From: Sulfotelmatobacter sp963788225
GTDB lineage: Bacteria > Acidobacteriota > Terriglobia > Terriglobales > Acidobacteriaceae
DNA length: 64,000 nt
NCBI GenBank assembly: GCA_963788225.1
Contig: CAWBGI010000001.1
Coordinates: 186,001 to 250,000 of the forward strand
Direction of reading: 5' to 3'
The notes under the pieces are model-generated. The model searched no databases and was not told the origin of the DNA. It was given only the letters and a program-made list of their open reading frames with translations. The position numbers and the translations under genes are program-made. How positions within the stretch are numbered: position 1 is the first letter of the stretch; each line of letters opens with the position of its first letter. Below, piece by piece: positions 40,006-48,271 of this stretch.

Positions 40006-42036
40006 TTAATTGCTCGCGCTCGCCGCTCCGGGTTGCAGTACGATTTGTTCCTCATCCCCGGACCTCACCGCCTCAAAAAAGTTTCGCAGCTGCGGATAGT
40101 ACTTCGACTCCAGCAGCATGAAATCGACTTTAAACTTGCGCGTCAGATGCACGGTGTCCTTACCGCCTTCCACTTTCAGGTTATAGGCGACCACGTGCTG
40201 ATCCTTGTCTTGCCCGCGTGGAATGCTGCTCACTTGCCATCCGGCGGGAAGCTCAATGGTTATGTCATCCACCTTCTCGTGAGGGTATTCGACATAGATG
40301 GGATGGGAGCGGTTTGCATGTTCGAAAGTGTGCTTTTCCCCAGCGGTGAAAAACCCGACGGGAATCAGCGCACGCTTTCCGGCATTTGACGCCCAACCGG
40401 GAATCTTGATGTCGAACTCCGCCACCAGGGGCATCTCGGAGCCACTCCAATCGGGGTGGTTTGTCAGTTCCGCCTCCAGTGCGACCGGCACCTGGCCTTT
40501 CACCCTCTCTTCCAAAAACTTTTTGCGCGCCACGTCGTCGGCGTGACGCAAGTCGAGCCGGTGGTACATGGCTTCAAGGCCGGTATAGGTAACAGTGAGT
40601 TTCCCCGTCAGATCGCCTGTATCGGACAGTTTGAACTTTGCTTGGCGTTCAATGCGTGACTCTGAACTTGCCGGAAGCGTAGTCTTGATCCAGGTTCCGC
40701 CCTCTGCATCCAGCCGCAGACCCTGCACCCCGGTTTCGGACCAAGTCAGCATCCCAAATGGCGTAAATTCCGCGCCCGGATCAAAATAAAGGTCCTTACC
40801 GCTCAGCTTGACAAGCACCACATTGGCAGACAATCTGTAACTGTCCATGGTTACCGGGGAAAAAAAATAATTGCGCCGGCTCGCGACCCAGACCCCGTAG
40901 GCTTCAAAACCGGCGGCCCGCGCGAGACCCAGATAAAGCCAAGTTAACTGCACGCCAGTCCCGTAACCGCGCTTCCAGACCTCCTCAACATTCTGGGCAG
41001 GCTTCTCGTTTTCGCGCTTTTGCTCCTGCACCGTCTTGCGCAACTCATACGAAGCGTTCCGGATCTGCTGCACCCGGTCATATATTTTCCGCAATTTCAC
41101 TTCTGGGGGATCGTTTGGCGAAATGATCTGGGTTACTGCTTCTTCCATGGCCTTATGCTTGCCCAGAAACGCTTCCAGCTGAGCGTTACGCTTCTTGCCA
41201 AATTTCTTCCAGAATTCGTCTGCATTCCTCTCGGGAGCTTCGAGGCTGTAGATAAAATCCACACGGGCTTTCAGCTCGTTTTCCGGCGGCATGTATTCTT
41301 CCCACTCAAAGGCCGGAATGTTGCTCGCTTCCATGCGTATGACATGGTCCGGACCCTCGTTAGGATCGGCCCCCGACGGCAAATCGTGCCAACTCCATCG
41401 AAGGGTAACCGGGTTGGAGGAATGTTCGTCCCGGAACGGTTTCAGGGAAAACCTGGCTTTCTTAGTGAAAAGTTCTTCGCTCAGGATCCAGTGCGAGCTA
41501 TACAAAGTGAACGGGCAGGAAACTAAGCCACAGTTGTTAGCGCCCTGCTCTTTCAGATCGTATGTGTAGTGATACTCGACGAGGCTGCCGACCTGCACAT
41601 CCGGCAAGGTAAAGCTCTTCACCAGATACTGTACGGCTCTGCCCCTGAAAACTGAATTCTCGAAAACCTTGCCGTCAAAATCGACTACCGACCCGTCAGG
41701 CCTGATGGCTCGCGCCCTGATGTTTACCACCTCCTGGCTTCCCTTAGAGAAAGGGATCTCCACATCCCCGAACTTCCGGCCTTGTTCGGTGAAGATCTTA
41801 ATACGAACGTAAATATCTTCGTGAGCGTTGCGGCCGCTATCGTCACGATCGACCTGGCGATAGAGAATGATGGCGGGCGCGCCGGGAGCGAGCGGTTCGC
41901 TCGTCATCTTCAACTCTTCCGGAGAAACCGGCTGGAAACCGATGCCCGCGTGAGCCGTGACGTAGGGATACTCAGCGGCGGCGAGAACTAGGAAAAGGGC
42001 ACAAGCAGCGATGAAGATTACGCGACGAAAGCGCAC
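40006..42036 (-). CDS. DUF3857 transglutaminase-like protein, catalytic Cys and His lost
   Basis: 676 residues, GTG start (RFRRVIFIAACALFLVLAAA is the signal peptide). The mature protein starts GIGFQPVSPEELKMTSEPLA, the same as its neighbour. It carries DUF3857 (RAIRPDGSVVDFDGKVFENS) and the transglutaminase-like core with GYGTGVQLTWLY in place of the GDCKDK motif, SANVVLVKLSGK in place of the His motif, and YFDPGAEFTPFG. So both tandem twins share the loss of Cys and His, while fold-defining residues remain. It is the first gene of the trio, divergent from the GntR regulator at 42219. Confidence 0.72.
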   Translation of the reverse strand: MRFRRVIFIAACALFLVLAAAEYPYVTAHAGIGFQPVSPEELKMTSEPLAPGAPAIILYRQVDRDDSGRNAHEDIYVRIKIFTEQGRKFGDVEIPFSKGSQEVVNIRARAIRPDGSVVDFDGKVFENSVFRGRAVQYLVKSFTLPDVQVGSLVEYHYTYDLKEQGANNCGLVSCPFTLYSSHWILSEELFTKKARFSLKPFRDEHSSNPVTLRWSWHDLPSGADPNEGPDHVIRMEASNIPAFEWEEYMPPENELKARVDFIYSLEAPERNADEFWKKFGKKRNAQLEAFLGKHKAMEEAVTQIISPNDPPEVKLRKIYDRVQQIRNASYELRKTVQEQKRENEKPAQNVEEVWKRGYGTGVQLTWLYLGLARAAGFEAYGVWVASRRNYFFSPVTMDSYRLSANVVLVKLSGKDLYFDPGAEFTPFGMLTWSETGVQGLRLDAEGGTWIKTTLPASSESRIERQAKFKLSDTGDLTGKLTVTYTGLEAMYHRLDLRHADDVARKKFLEERVKGQVPVALEAELTNHPDWSGSEMPLVAEFDIKIPGWASNAGKRALIPVGFFTAGEKHTFEHANRSHPIYVEYPHEKVDDITIELPAGWQVSSIPRGQDKDQHVVAYNLKVEGGKDTVHLTRKFKVDFMLLESKYYPQLRNFFEAVRSGDEEQIVLQPGAASASN

Positions 42037-42218
42037 AGTCCAACTCCTCGAGCAATACGTTCACCAGAACGGGCCCCCTGCGCGCTTGGTGAGGGCCACA
42101 ATATAGCGAGATGGCTCTCTAGTCAATAGCGCTTTCGGTGGCGAAATGACAAAATTCTCTTCTTTTACCCTTGTATCCGCTATGCATGTCCCCGCTGCTG
42201 GCCGTATGATGATCGGCC

Positions 42219-43139
42219 ATGCAGCTATGGTTCGCACGCGGAAGCGAAGTGAGCATTCGCGAGCAGCTGGTCACGCAGGTGGTTCTTGGCATTCTGGGGG
42301 ACGACCTTGCTCCCGGCCAGCGACTGCCAAGCACGCGGGAACTGGCGCGGCGGTTTCACCTGCATCCCAACACGGTGAGTGCGGGTTACCGGCAACTGGC
42401 GCGCGATCGCTGGGTGGAGCACCGGCGCGGGAGCGGGGTTTTTGTCCGCGCCAATAAGCCCGACGGGATTCTCTCATCTGCATTGGCGCTCGATCAGATG
42501 ATTGCCGGACTCTTTCGTTCGGCGCGGAAACAAGGCGTCTCGCTTCCCGTTTTGCGCGCGCGTCTGCGGCAGTGGCTCGAATTGCAACCTCCCGATCACT
42601 TTTTGCTGATCGAACCGAACGAAGAACTCCGGCGAATTGTGGCGGCTGAGATGCAGCAGGCCGTCAATCTGCCGGTCATGAGTTGCGGATTGGAAGATTA
42701 TCCGGAGATGCTCGAAGGCAGCATTGTGGCCGCACTGACGAACCGCGTCACGGCTGTGCGGCAGGCTCTGCCGCCTGGAACCGAGTTGCTGACGCTGGGT
42801 TTTCGCTCTGTACCGGCGTCGTTGGGGCAATGGCTGCCGGCTCCCTCGGGCGCGCTGGTGGGAATTGCCTCGAGGTGGCAGGAGTTCTTGAAGCTAGCGC
42901 GCACTATGCTCAATGCCGCCGGTTTTCATCCCGACTGCCTGGTGGTGCGGGATGCCCGCGAGCCCAACTGGCAACGCGGGTTGAAACAGACGGCGGCGGT
43001 GGTGTGTGACTCAGTCACCGCCAAAGAATTGCCTTCCGGATGCCGCGCGATTCCCTTCTCCTTGCTGGCAGAGTCTTCGATTGATGAGCTGCGCCGCTAC
43101 GCGGAGTTCGTGAGCATGCCGCTCGAACCCAACGCTTGA
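42219..43139 (+). CDS. GntR-family transcriptional regulator (YtrA-like)
   Basis: 306 residues. The N-terminal winged helix is clear: SIREQLVTQVVLGILGDDLA, GQRLPSTRELARRFHLHPNT, SAGYRQLARDRWVEHRRGSG. The remainder is much longer than a plain YtrA (about 120 residues) and binds no recognised ligand (ELQPPDHFLLIEPNEELRRI ... LPPGTELLTLGFRSVP). No aminotransferase (MocR) domain is seen. It is divergent from the DUF3857 trio (182 bases between starts), so it may control them or itself. Its operator was not identified. Confidence 0.75.
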   Translation: MQLWFARGSEVSIREQLVTQVVLGILGDDLAPGQRLPSTRELARRFHLHPNTVSAGYRQLARDRWVEHRRGSGVFVRANKPDGILSSALALDQMIAGLFRSARKQGVSLPVLRARLRQWLELQPPDHFLLIEPNEELRRIVAAEMQQAVNLPVMSCGLEDYPEMLEGSIVAALTNRVTAVRQALPPGTELLTLGFRSVPASLGQWLPAPSGALVGIASRWQEFLKLARTMLNAAGFHPDCLVVRDAREPNWQRGLKQTAAVVCDSVTAKELPSGCRAIPFSLLAESSIDELRRYAEFVSMPLEPNA

Positions 43140-43216
43140 GATCGTGTTGATGTGACACTCGCGGAAGTATCACAGGGACACCCTTGCATGAGCGTGTCCA
43201 GCGCTACTCTGCGCTC

Positions 43217-43774
43217 ATGAAAAACCTATACATCGTTTCGCTTCTGCTCTTGGGGCTGGGGTCAATGGCCGCCGCGCAGTCGAATAACTGGGATGTAGTG
43301 CGCGGAATTCCAGCCGGAACCACAATCAAAGTCACCCTCAAGCACAAGCCGACCCTCGGACACTGCATTCTGCAGGATGTTACGGACGAAGGGCTGGCCT
43401 GCTATTCCCGCACCATCGGGGACCGGGAGTTTGCCCGGGAAGATATCCGCGCGGTATACGTCGGGCATAACGGCAAGCTGGCTGGTCTGGCTATAGGAGC
43501 CGGCATTGGGGCGGTAAATGGCGCAGCGAACAATCCCAATGGTTTAAGCCGTGGCGGCAACGCGCTCGTAGGCGCATTGTTGGTCGGGGGGATCGGCATG
43601 GCTCTCGGCGCGGCGCTGGGGCCCTTTTTCGGCGATGCCGTATATCGCAGCACAGACAGCCCTCCGAACAAAACCATCCGTCCACAATCCCTCAAACCTG
43701 CGAAGAGCGCAGGATCGGACAGTTCTCGGCCGACGCTCGATTCAACCGCGCCAGAGAAGCCTGCGCGCCAGTAG
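43217..43774 (+). CDS. secreted glycine-zipper protein A
   Basis: 185 residues, signal peptide (MKNLYIVSLLLLGLGSMAAA), a beta-like domain (GTTIKVTLKHKPTLGHCILQ) with the acidobacterial GDREFAREDIRAVYV block, and a Gly/Ala-rich membrane-like zipper (LAGLAIGAGIGAVNGAAN, GALLVGGIGMALGAALG). No enzyme motif. Such zippers occur in small envelope proteins. The next gene has the same design, so the two are tandem relatives. The ATG at 43217 fits the signal peptide. Confidence 0.65.
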   Translation: MKNLYIVSLLLLGLGSMAAAQSNNWDVVRGIPAGTTIKVTLKHKPTLGHCILQDVTDEGLACYSRTIGDREFAREDIRAVYVGHNGKLAGLAIGAGIGAVNGAANNPNGLSRGGNALVGALLVGGIGMALGAALGPFFGDAVYRSTDSPPNKTIRPQSLKPAKSAGSDSSRPTLDSTAPEKPARQ

Positions 43775-43844
43775 AGGTTGGGACACTCCAGAAACTGTCA
43801 TAGATCCGCAACCGCAGTTCACACACCATGACTAGGATGCGCTT

Positions 43845-44489
43845 ATGAAAAACATAAAAACAATCTCCTTGCTGCTGGCACCGCTTCTGATTGCGTCGGT
43901 CGCATTGGCACAAACCGAAGATTCAACCATGGCGAACAGCACCCCGGAAGAGAACTCCATCTCAGCGGCGCGGAGTCGCTACACACAAACTTCCGACATG
44001 CCCCCTGATGCGAGCAACACAACGCTAGCGCAGCTTCGCCGGGGTGGACCGGAGCGGCCATTTCCACACCAGGGCGGATATTCCCGGGGAACATACCAAA
44101 CGCCGTGGATGGATCATGGGAACGCTGGACACATTTTGATCGGGGCTGCAATCGGGTTTGGTGTTGGAGCGGCCATCGGCGCAAGCAACAGCGCTCGTAA
44201 CGGGACCCCGGTCGCGGGCGGAATAATCATCGGCGGCGGGCTGTTTGGCTTCCTCGGCGGATGCGTTGGCAAGGCTGTCGGCGACTTGCAGGGCCTGCAT
44301 TATGCGTCTGCACGTCGCAAAAGAATTCAGCCACTGCCGGGGCCCGAGGACTATGAAGAGAGCGAACTCCGTAGGCATTCCAAGTCCACAAAGGAAGATC
44401 CCCCAGAGGCATCGGCGAAACCTGCCTCATCGGGCCAACCCTCTGTCGAAGCAACGGCTCAGGTGTCACCGGTACCAGCAGTCCCCTAG
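43845..44489 (+). CDS. secreted glycine-zipper protein B
   Basis: 214 residues; signal peptide (NIKTISLLLAPLLIASVALA), a hydrophilic segment, then a Gly zipper (HILIGAAIGFGVGAAIGASN, GGIIIGGGLFGFLGGCVGKA) and a Ser/Pro-rich tail. It resembles the preceding gene in its zipper and signal, but the beta-like domain is absent. The function is unknown; it probably sits in the periplasm or outer membrane. Confidence 0.6.
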   Translation: MKNIKTISLLLAPLLIASVALAQTEDSTMANSTPEENSISAARSRYTQTSDMPPDASNTTLAQLRRGGPERPFPHQGGYSRGTYQTPWMDHGNAGHILIGAAIGFGVGAAIGASNSARNGTPVAGGIIIGGGLFGFLGGCVGKAVGDLQGLHYASARRKRIQPLPGPEDYEESELRRHSKSTKEDPPEASAKPASSGQPSVEATAQVSPVPAVP

Positions 44490-44652
44490 GAGGTTTCCTA
44501 GTGCTTAAATTCCATCTCTGATGTGCCTCTGCCAGCCCGGTTACCGGCGGTGACCATCCCGGTTCGGCGCCGTCTAACGGGGTGATATACTCTGTATATT
44601 CAGTACGGTAACCGGGGAAGCTCCACAGCCCTCAACCGAAGGAACATTCAAG

Positions 44653-46254
44653 ATGGCACGTAGTTCTCGCCGTTCACTCTTCCTGGTAGTTTTCTTTCTG
44701 CTTGCCTGCGGTTTTCTGGGAATACTTTTCGCCCAGCGCACGGGACAGCAGACGTCGCTCTCGAGCGACACCGACGTCAAAGACAGCCTGAAGCAATTCA
44801 CTGACGTCTATGCCGTCATCGAGCAGAACTACGCGGAGCCGGTCAACCCCGACAAAGCCATCTACAACGGCGCGATCCCGGGTATGCTGCACGCGCTCGA
44901 TCCGCACTCGAATTTCTTCGACCCCAAGTCCTACGCTTTGATGCGCGAGGACCAGCGCGGCAAGTACTACGGCGTGGGTATGACGGTGGGACCGCGCAAC
45001 AACAAAGTGATTGTGATCTTTCCCTTCACCGGCACGCCTGCTTACAAGGCGGGAATCCATCCCGGCGATGTGATCATCGCCGTCGATGGCAAGTCCACCG
45101 AGAACATGAGCACGCCCGACGTCGCCGATATGCTGAAGGGACCGAAAGGCACGACGGTCCACATCAGCATCTCGCGCGAGGGCGTCGAGAAGCCGATGGA
45201 GTTCACCCTGGTGCGCGACGAGATTCCGCGGTACAGCGTGGACGTACACTTCTTGATCCGCCCCGGCATCGGCTATCTGCACGTAACCGGCTTCAACGAG
45301 ACCACGGAAGAGGAAGTCGCAAAAGCTCTGGAATCTTTCGGCGACCTTAAGGGCCTGATTCTTGATCTGCGGGGAAATCCCGGCGGCCTGCTAAGCGAAG
45401 GCGTGGGTGTGGCCGACAAGTTCTTGAAGAAAAATCAGCTCATCGTTTCGCACCATGGCCGCGCCTCGGCGGAGAAACGTTATGTGGCGCAGCATGGCAA
45501 CGGCGGCAAGGATTATCCGCTGGTTGTGCTGGTAAATCGTTTGACGGCGTCAGCGGCGGAAATTGTCTCCGGAGCCATTCAGGATCACGATCGCGGGCTG
45601 ATCGCGGGCGAAGTTACGTTTGGCAAGGGACTGGTACAAACGGTATATCCGCTATCTGAAAATACCGGACTGGCCTTGACCACGGCGCACTACTACACGC
45701 CCAGCGGACGGCTGATTCAGCGCGACTATAGCAACATTTCACTTTACGACTATTACTACAATCGCGAAGCGGAATCGGGCAGCAACGCCAATCGCGAAGT
45801 GAAACTTACCGATAGCGGACGCACAGTTTACGGCGGCGGGGGCATTACGCCGGATGTGGTGATTCCTCCCATCAAGAGCAATCACTTCCAGGACACGCTC
45901 TTTCAGCACTATGCGTTCTTCAATTTTGCCAAGCGCTACGTAGTGAATCATCATCCCACGAAGAGCTTCGAGGTTGACGACGCGGTCATGCAGGAATTCC
46001 GCAAGTCGCTCGACGAGGCCAACATTTCCTACACCCAGGCGGATCTGCTGGACAACGCCGATTGGCTCAAATCCAACATCAAGGCTGAAATTTTTGTGGA
46101 CGCCTTCGGTCAGGATGAGGGCATGAAGGTGCGCGCGGAATCGGATCCGGAAGTGCTGAAGGGCTTGGACCTTCTTCCGCAAGCCAAGGCTTTGGCCGAC
46201 AATGCCAAGCGCATCGTGGCCGAACATAATGGAGCCGGCAATTTCGGAAGATAA
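44653..46254 (+). CDS. ctpA: S41 family C-terminal processing protease
   Basis: 533 residues. N-terminal membrane/signal helix (SLFLVVFFLLACGFLGILFA), then a PDZ domain (GVGMTVGPRNNKVIVIFP, AGIHPGDVIIAVDGKS) and an S41 catalytic domain. Catalytic Ser in VNRLTASAAEIVSGAIQDHD and Lys in GEVTFGKGLVQT, plus LDLRGNPGGLLSEG, the family signature. CtpA-type proteases trim or degrade envelope proteins in the periplasm. The C-terminal 120 residues are an acidic helical extension. Upstream lies a promoter-like GGGGTGATATACTCTG at 44578-44593. Confidence 0.88.
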   Translation: MARSSRRSLFLVVFFLLACGFLGILFAQRTGQQTSLSSDTDVKDSLKQFTDVYAVIEQNYAEPVNPDKAIYNGAIPGMLHALDPHSNFFDPKSYALMREDQRGKYYGVGMTVGPRNNKVIVIFPFTGTPAYKAGIHPGDVIIAVDGKSTENMSTPDVADMLKGPKGTTVHISISREGVEKPMEFTLVRDEIPRYSVDVHFLIRPGIGYLHVTGFNETTEEEVAKALESFGDLKGLILDLRGNPGGLLSEGVGVADKFLKKNQLIVSHHGRASAEKRYVAQHGNGGKDYPLVVLVNRLTASAAEIVSGAIQDHDRGLIAGEVTFGKGLVQTVYPLSENTGLALTTAHYYTPSGRLIQRDYSNISLYDYYYNREAESGSNANREVKLTDSGRTVYGGGGITPDVVIPPIKSNHFQDTLFQHYAFFNFAKRYVVNHHPTKSFEVDDAVMQEFRKSLDEANISYTQADLLDNADWLKSNIKAEIFVDAFGQDEGMKVRAESDPEVLKGLDLLPQAKALADNAKRIVAEHNGAGNFGR

Positions 46255-46256
46255 AG

Positions 46257-46425
46257 CAAGGTTTCAAAGTTTCAAGGTTTCAAAGCCCAAAGGTCCGGAG
46301 ACGTTCCGGGCCTTTGTTGTTGGGGGGGCGCAACTCACGCTTCAAGGTTTCAGAGGTTTCAAAGTCTCTGCGGAGCGCGATGATGATCTTTGAAACCCTG
46401 AAACCTTGAAACTTTGAAACCTCGT
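46257..46425. repeat. intergenic three-arm hairpin, GTTTCAAAG type, with a nested terminator-like stem
   Basis: Arms of GTTTCAAAGTTTCAAGG-like words occur at 46259-46286 and 46341-46364, both facing a right arm at 46388-46424 (CTTTGAAACCCTGAAACCTT and on). Between the first two lies the stem CAAAGGTCCGGA-gacgt-TCCGGGCCTTTG (46288-46316), a likely terminator of ctpA. Confidence 0.78.
46288..46316 (+). terminator. likely intrinsic terminator of the ctpA gene
   Basis: A twelve-base stem with one wobble, followed by a short T-rich stretch (TTGTTG). It is nested in the GTTTCAAAG hairpin. Confidence 0.5.
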
Positions 46426-46453
46426 TCTTCCGTTGACTTCGGAATTTAGCTGT

Positions 46454-47005
46454 GTGAAAATCCGCGGCAGCGGGGGTGGTTTGAAGCCGATTATCCTGGG
46501 ACTGGTGGTCACGTTGGCGCTGATCGCCGGCTACACCGATTGGCGCAGCCGGAGGATCCCAAATTGGCTTACGGTGCCGGGATTCCTGGTGGGAGTTTCG
46601 GCCAACATGCTGGCCGGCGGATTGCCTGGGCTGAAAACCTCGCTGCTGGGCGCAGGGCTAGGCCTGCTGGTGCTTCTGCCGTTTGTCCTGCTGCGCAGCC
46701 TGGGCGCAGGCGATTGGAAGCTGGCCGGAGCCTTGGGGTCGTTTGTAGGCTGGCAGGCGTTGACATCTTTGCTGATCGGTTCGGTCTTCGTCGCGGGCAT
46801 TATGGCTTTGGGATTAGTGATTTACAAGCGGCGGTTCAAGCAAACGCTGCATAATATTGGGAGGCTGCTGGCCTCCATGGTGACGTTTCGTATGCCCGGG
46901 CCTGAGGTTTCGCTGGATAATCCGCAATCGCTCAAGGTCCCGTATGGCGTAGCATTGGCCTTGACCACTTTGCTTTTCGGCATCCGGAGAATGTGGGGAA
47001 CGTGA
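46454..47005 (+). CDS. cpaA: A24 prepilin peptidase, CpaA/TadV-like
   Basis: About 183 residues with several membrane helices and no N-methylation domain, as in short CpaA/TadV peptidases that mature Flp-type prepilins. The two catalytic Asp motifs are present: AGYTDWRSRRIPNWLTVPG and LGAGDWKLAGALG. The start is uncertain: GTG at 46454 shown; a TTG at 46481 with GGGGGTGG before it, or TTG at 46433, would also fit. It precedes three TadE/G-like genes, so a Tad-type pilus maturation role is likely. The ATPase (TadA) and secretin are not in the window. Confidence 0.78.
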   Translation: MKIRGSGGGLKPIILGLVVTLALIAGYTDWRSRRIPNWLTVPGFLVGVSANMLAGGLPGLKTSLLGAGLGLLVLLPFVLLRSLGAGDWKLAGALGSFVGWQALTSLLIGSVFVAGIMALGLVIYKRRFKQTLHNIGRLLASMVTFRMPGPEVSLDNPQSLKVPYGVALALTTLLFGIRRMWGT

Positions 47006-47010
47006 GAGGC

Positions 47011-47643
47011 ATGGAGAAATCAGACGCGAGAATCTGGCGCCATTTCCGGCGACCCACGGTTCCGCGCGATACACTTCTGCGCGACACGAGCGGCAGCGAG
47101 ATCACCGAATTCGCCATGATCGTGCCTCTGCTGTTCATGTTCTTGATGGGAATCTTCTGGTTCGGCCAGGCTTTCCGGATTTATGGAACGCTCACGCAGG
47201 CGACTCGTGCGGGAGCGCACGCTGCAGTCGCTCCGGTTTGCGCCACCTGCGCCGCATCAGGCTCAACTCCGGCACAGATCGCCCAGACTGCCGTCACGAA
47301 CGCGATGGCGGCCGCGCATTTAAATACGGCTCAACTGGTTCCCACGTCTCAGTGGACATCGCCAGTGCCAAATCTGTGCCAATGCAACAACGGGGGCTCG
47401 TCGGCTTCCTGTGCTACGCCGGTCCCATGTGACGCCAGCGTCTCGATCGCAATGTGTGTGCAGCCGAACGTCCAGTTGTCTTATCCGACGCCAACGACGG
47501 GGCCGCAGGGCATGGGCATCTGCGGCACGTCGGTGAGCCTGCGGTACAAGTATCCCTTATCGTTCAAAATTCCCCTCACCAATCTGGACCTTGGGAACAT
47601 CCAGCTTCCCGGACAAGCGCAGGTGAGGGCGGAGACCCAATGA
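47011..47643 (+). CDS. TadE-like pseudopilin
   Basis: 210 residues. A hydrophilic start, then SGSEITEFAMIVPLLFMFLMG with the class III pilin-like helix (the Glu before the hydrophobic stretch, EFAMIVP) and a Cys-rich extracellular segment (VCATCAASG, NLCQCNNGG) that ends in a beta-like tail (GTSVSLRYKYPLSFKIP). TadE-type proteins are minor components of Flp/Tad pili. Codes directly after cpaA; start ATG 47011. Confidence 0.72.
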   Translation: MEKSDARIWRHFRRPTVPRDTLLRDTSGSEITEFAMIVPLLFMFLMGIFWFGQAFRIYGTLTQATRAGAHAAVAPVCATCAASGSTPAQIAQTAVTNAMAAAHLNTAQLVPTSQWTSPVPNLCQCNNGGSSASCATPVPCDASVSIAMCVQPNVQLSYPTPTTGPQGMGICGTSVSLRYKYPLSFKIPLTNLDLGNIQLPGQAQVRAETQ

Positions 47644-47659
47644 CGCGGGCGCGACGGCC

Positions 47660-48262
47660 ATGACCAAGAAAAGAATTGCCCCTTCGCGGCCTCCGCTGTG
47701 GCCGGAATTAAAGTGGCGCTGGCGCGATGAGCATGCCGCCCAGATCGTGGAGTTTGCCATTTCGTTGCCCGTGCTGATCTTGTTTGTGGTGGGAATTTTT
47801 GACTTCAGCAATGCGATCACGCTCAAGCAAAAGCTGACCAACGCGGCCCGTGAGGCTGCCCGCGTGGCCGCAGCCGACCCGGCCAGCGATCTCACTAATT
47901 TTTCTACACTTGTTCCGGTATCCATCGGCGACGCCTTCCAGGTGGTCGACAACTATCTGATCTCGGAGAAGATCAATGACTGCGGCTTGCAGACAGCGGC
48001 TGCGCCACCCCCCGCGGGCCTTACCTGGACATACACCTCCAGCGGTAATGGCTGTCCGGGGAGCGGTATCAGCGTTCAAATCAACCGCGGTTGTACAAGC
48101 CCAATCAACACCAGTAACGGTACCGTTAATCTGATCGGAACCTGCGTGACCATCACCTACGCCTACGCGTGGGAGTTCAATAACGTAGCGGGTTCTCTGG
48201 GATGGACCGGCTCAGGCCCCAGTTCCCTAGTCGTAAAAGCCGGGGCACTGAACGAGAACTGA
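47660..48262 (+). CDS. TadE/TadG-like pseudopilin
   Basis: 200 residues. N-terminal EHAAQIVEFAISLPVLILFV shows the TadE-like helix; a soluble part with KQKLTNAAREAARVAAADP follows, a conserved TadE pattern. Two Cys pairs could form disulfides. It lies 16 bases after the previous gene and ten before the next, so the three form an operon. Confidence 0.72.
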   Translation: MTKKRIAPSRPPLWPELKWRWRDEHAAQIVEFAISLPVLILFVVGIFDFSNAITLKQKLTNAAREAARVAAADPASDLTNFSTLVPVSIGDAFQVVDNYLISEKINDCGLQTAAAPPPAGLTWTYTSSGNGCPGSGISVQINRGCTSPINTSNGTVNLIGTCVTITYAYAWEFNNVAGSLGWTGSGPSSLVVKAGALNEN

Positions 48263-48271
48263 GAATTCTGT

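Noticed and set aside
4647..46425. Iterated-word hairpins as a CRISPR array
   Set aside because: The words are contiguous and form inverted arms; there are no regular unique spacers and no cas genes.
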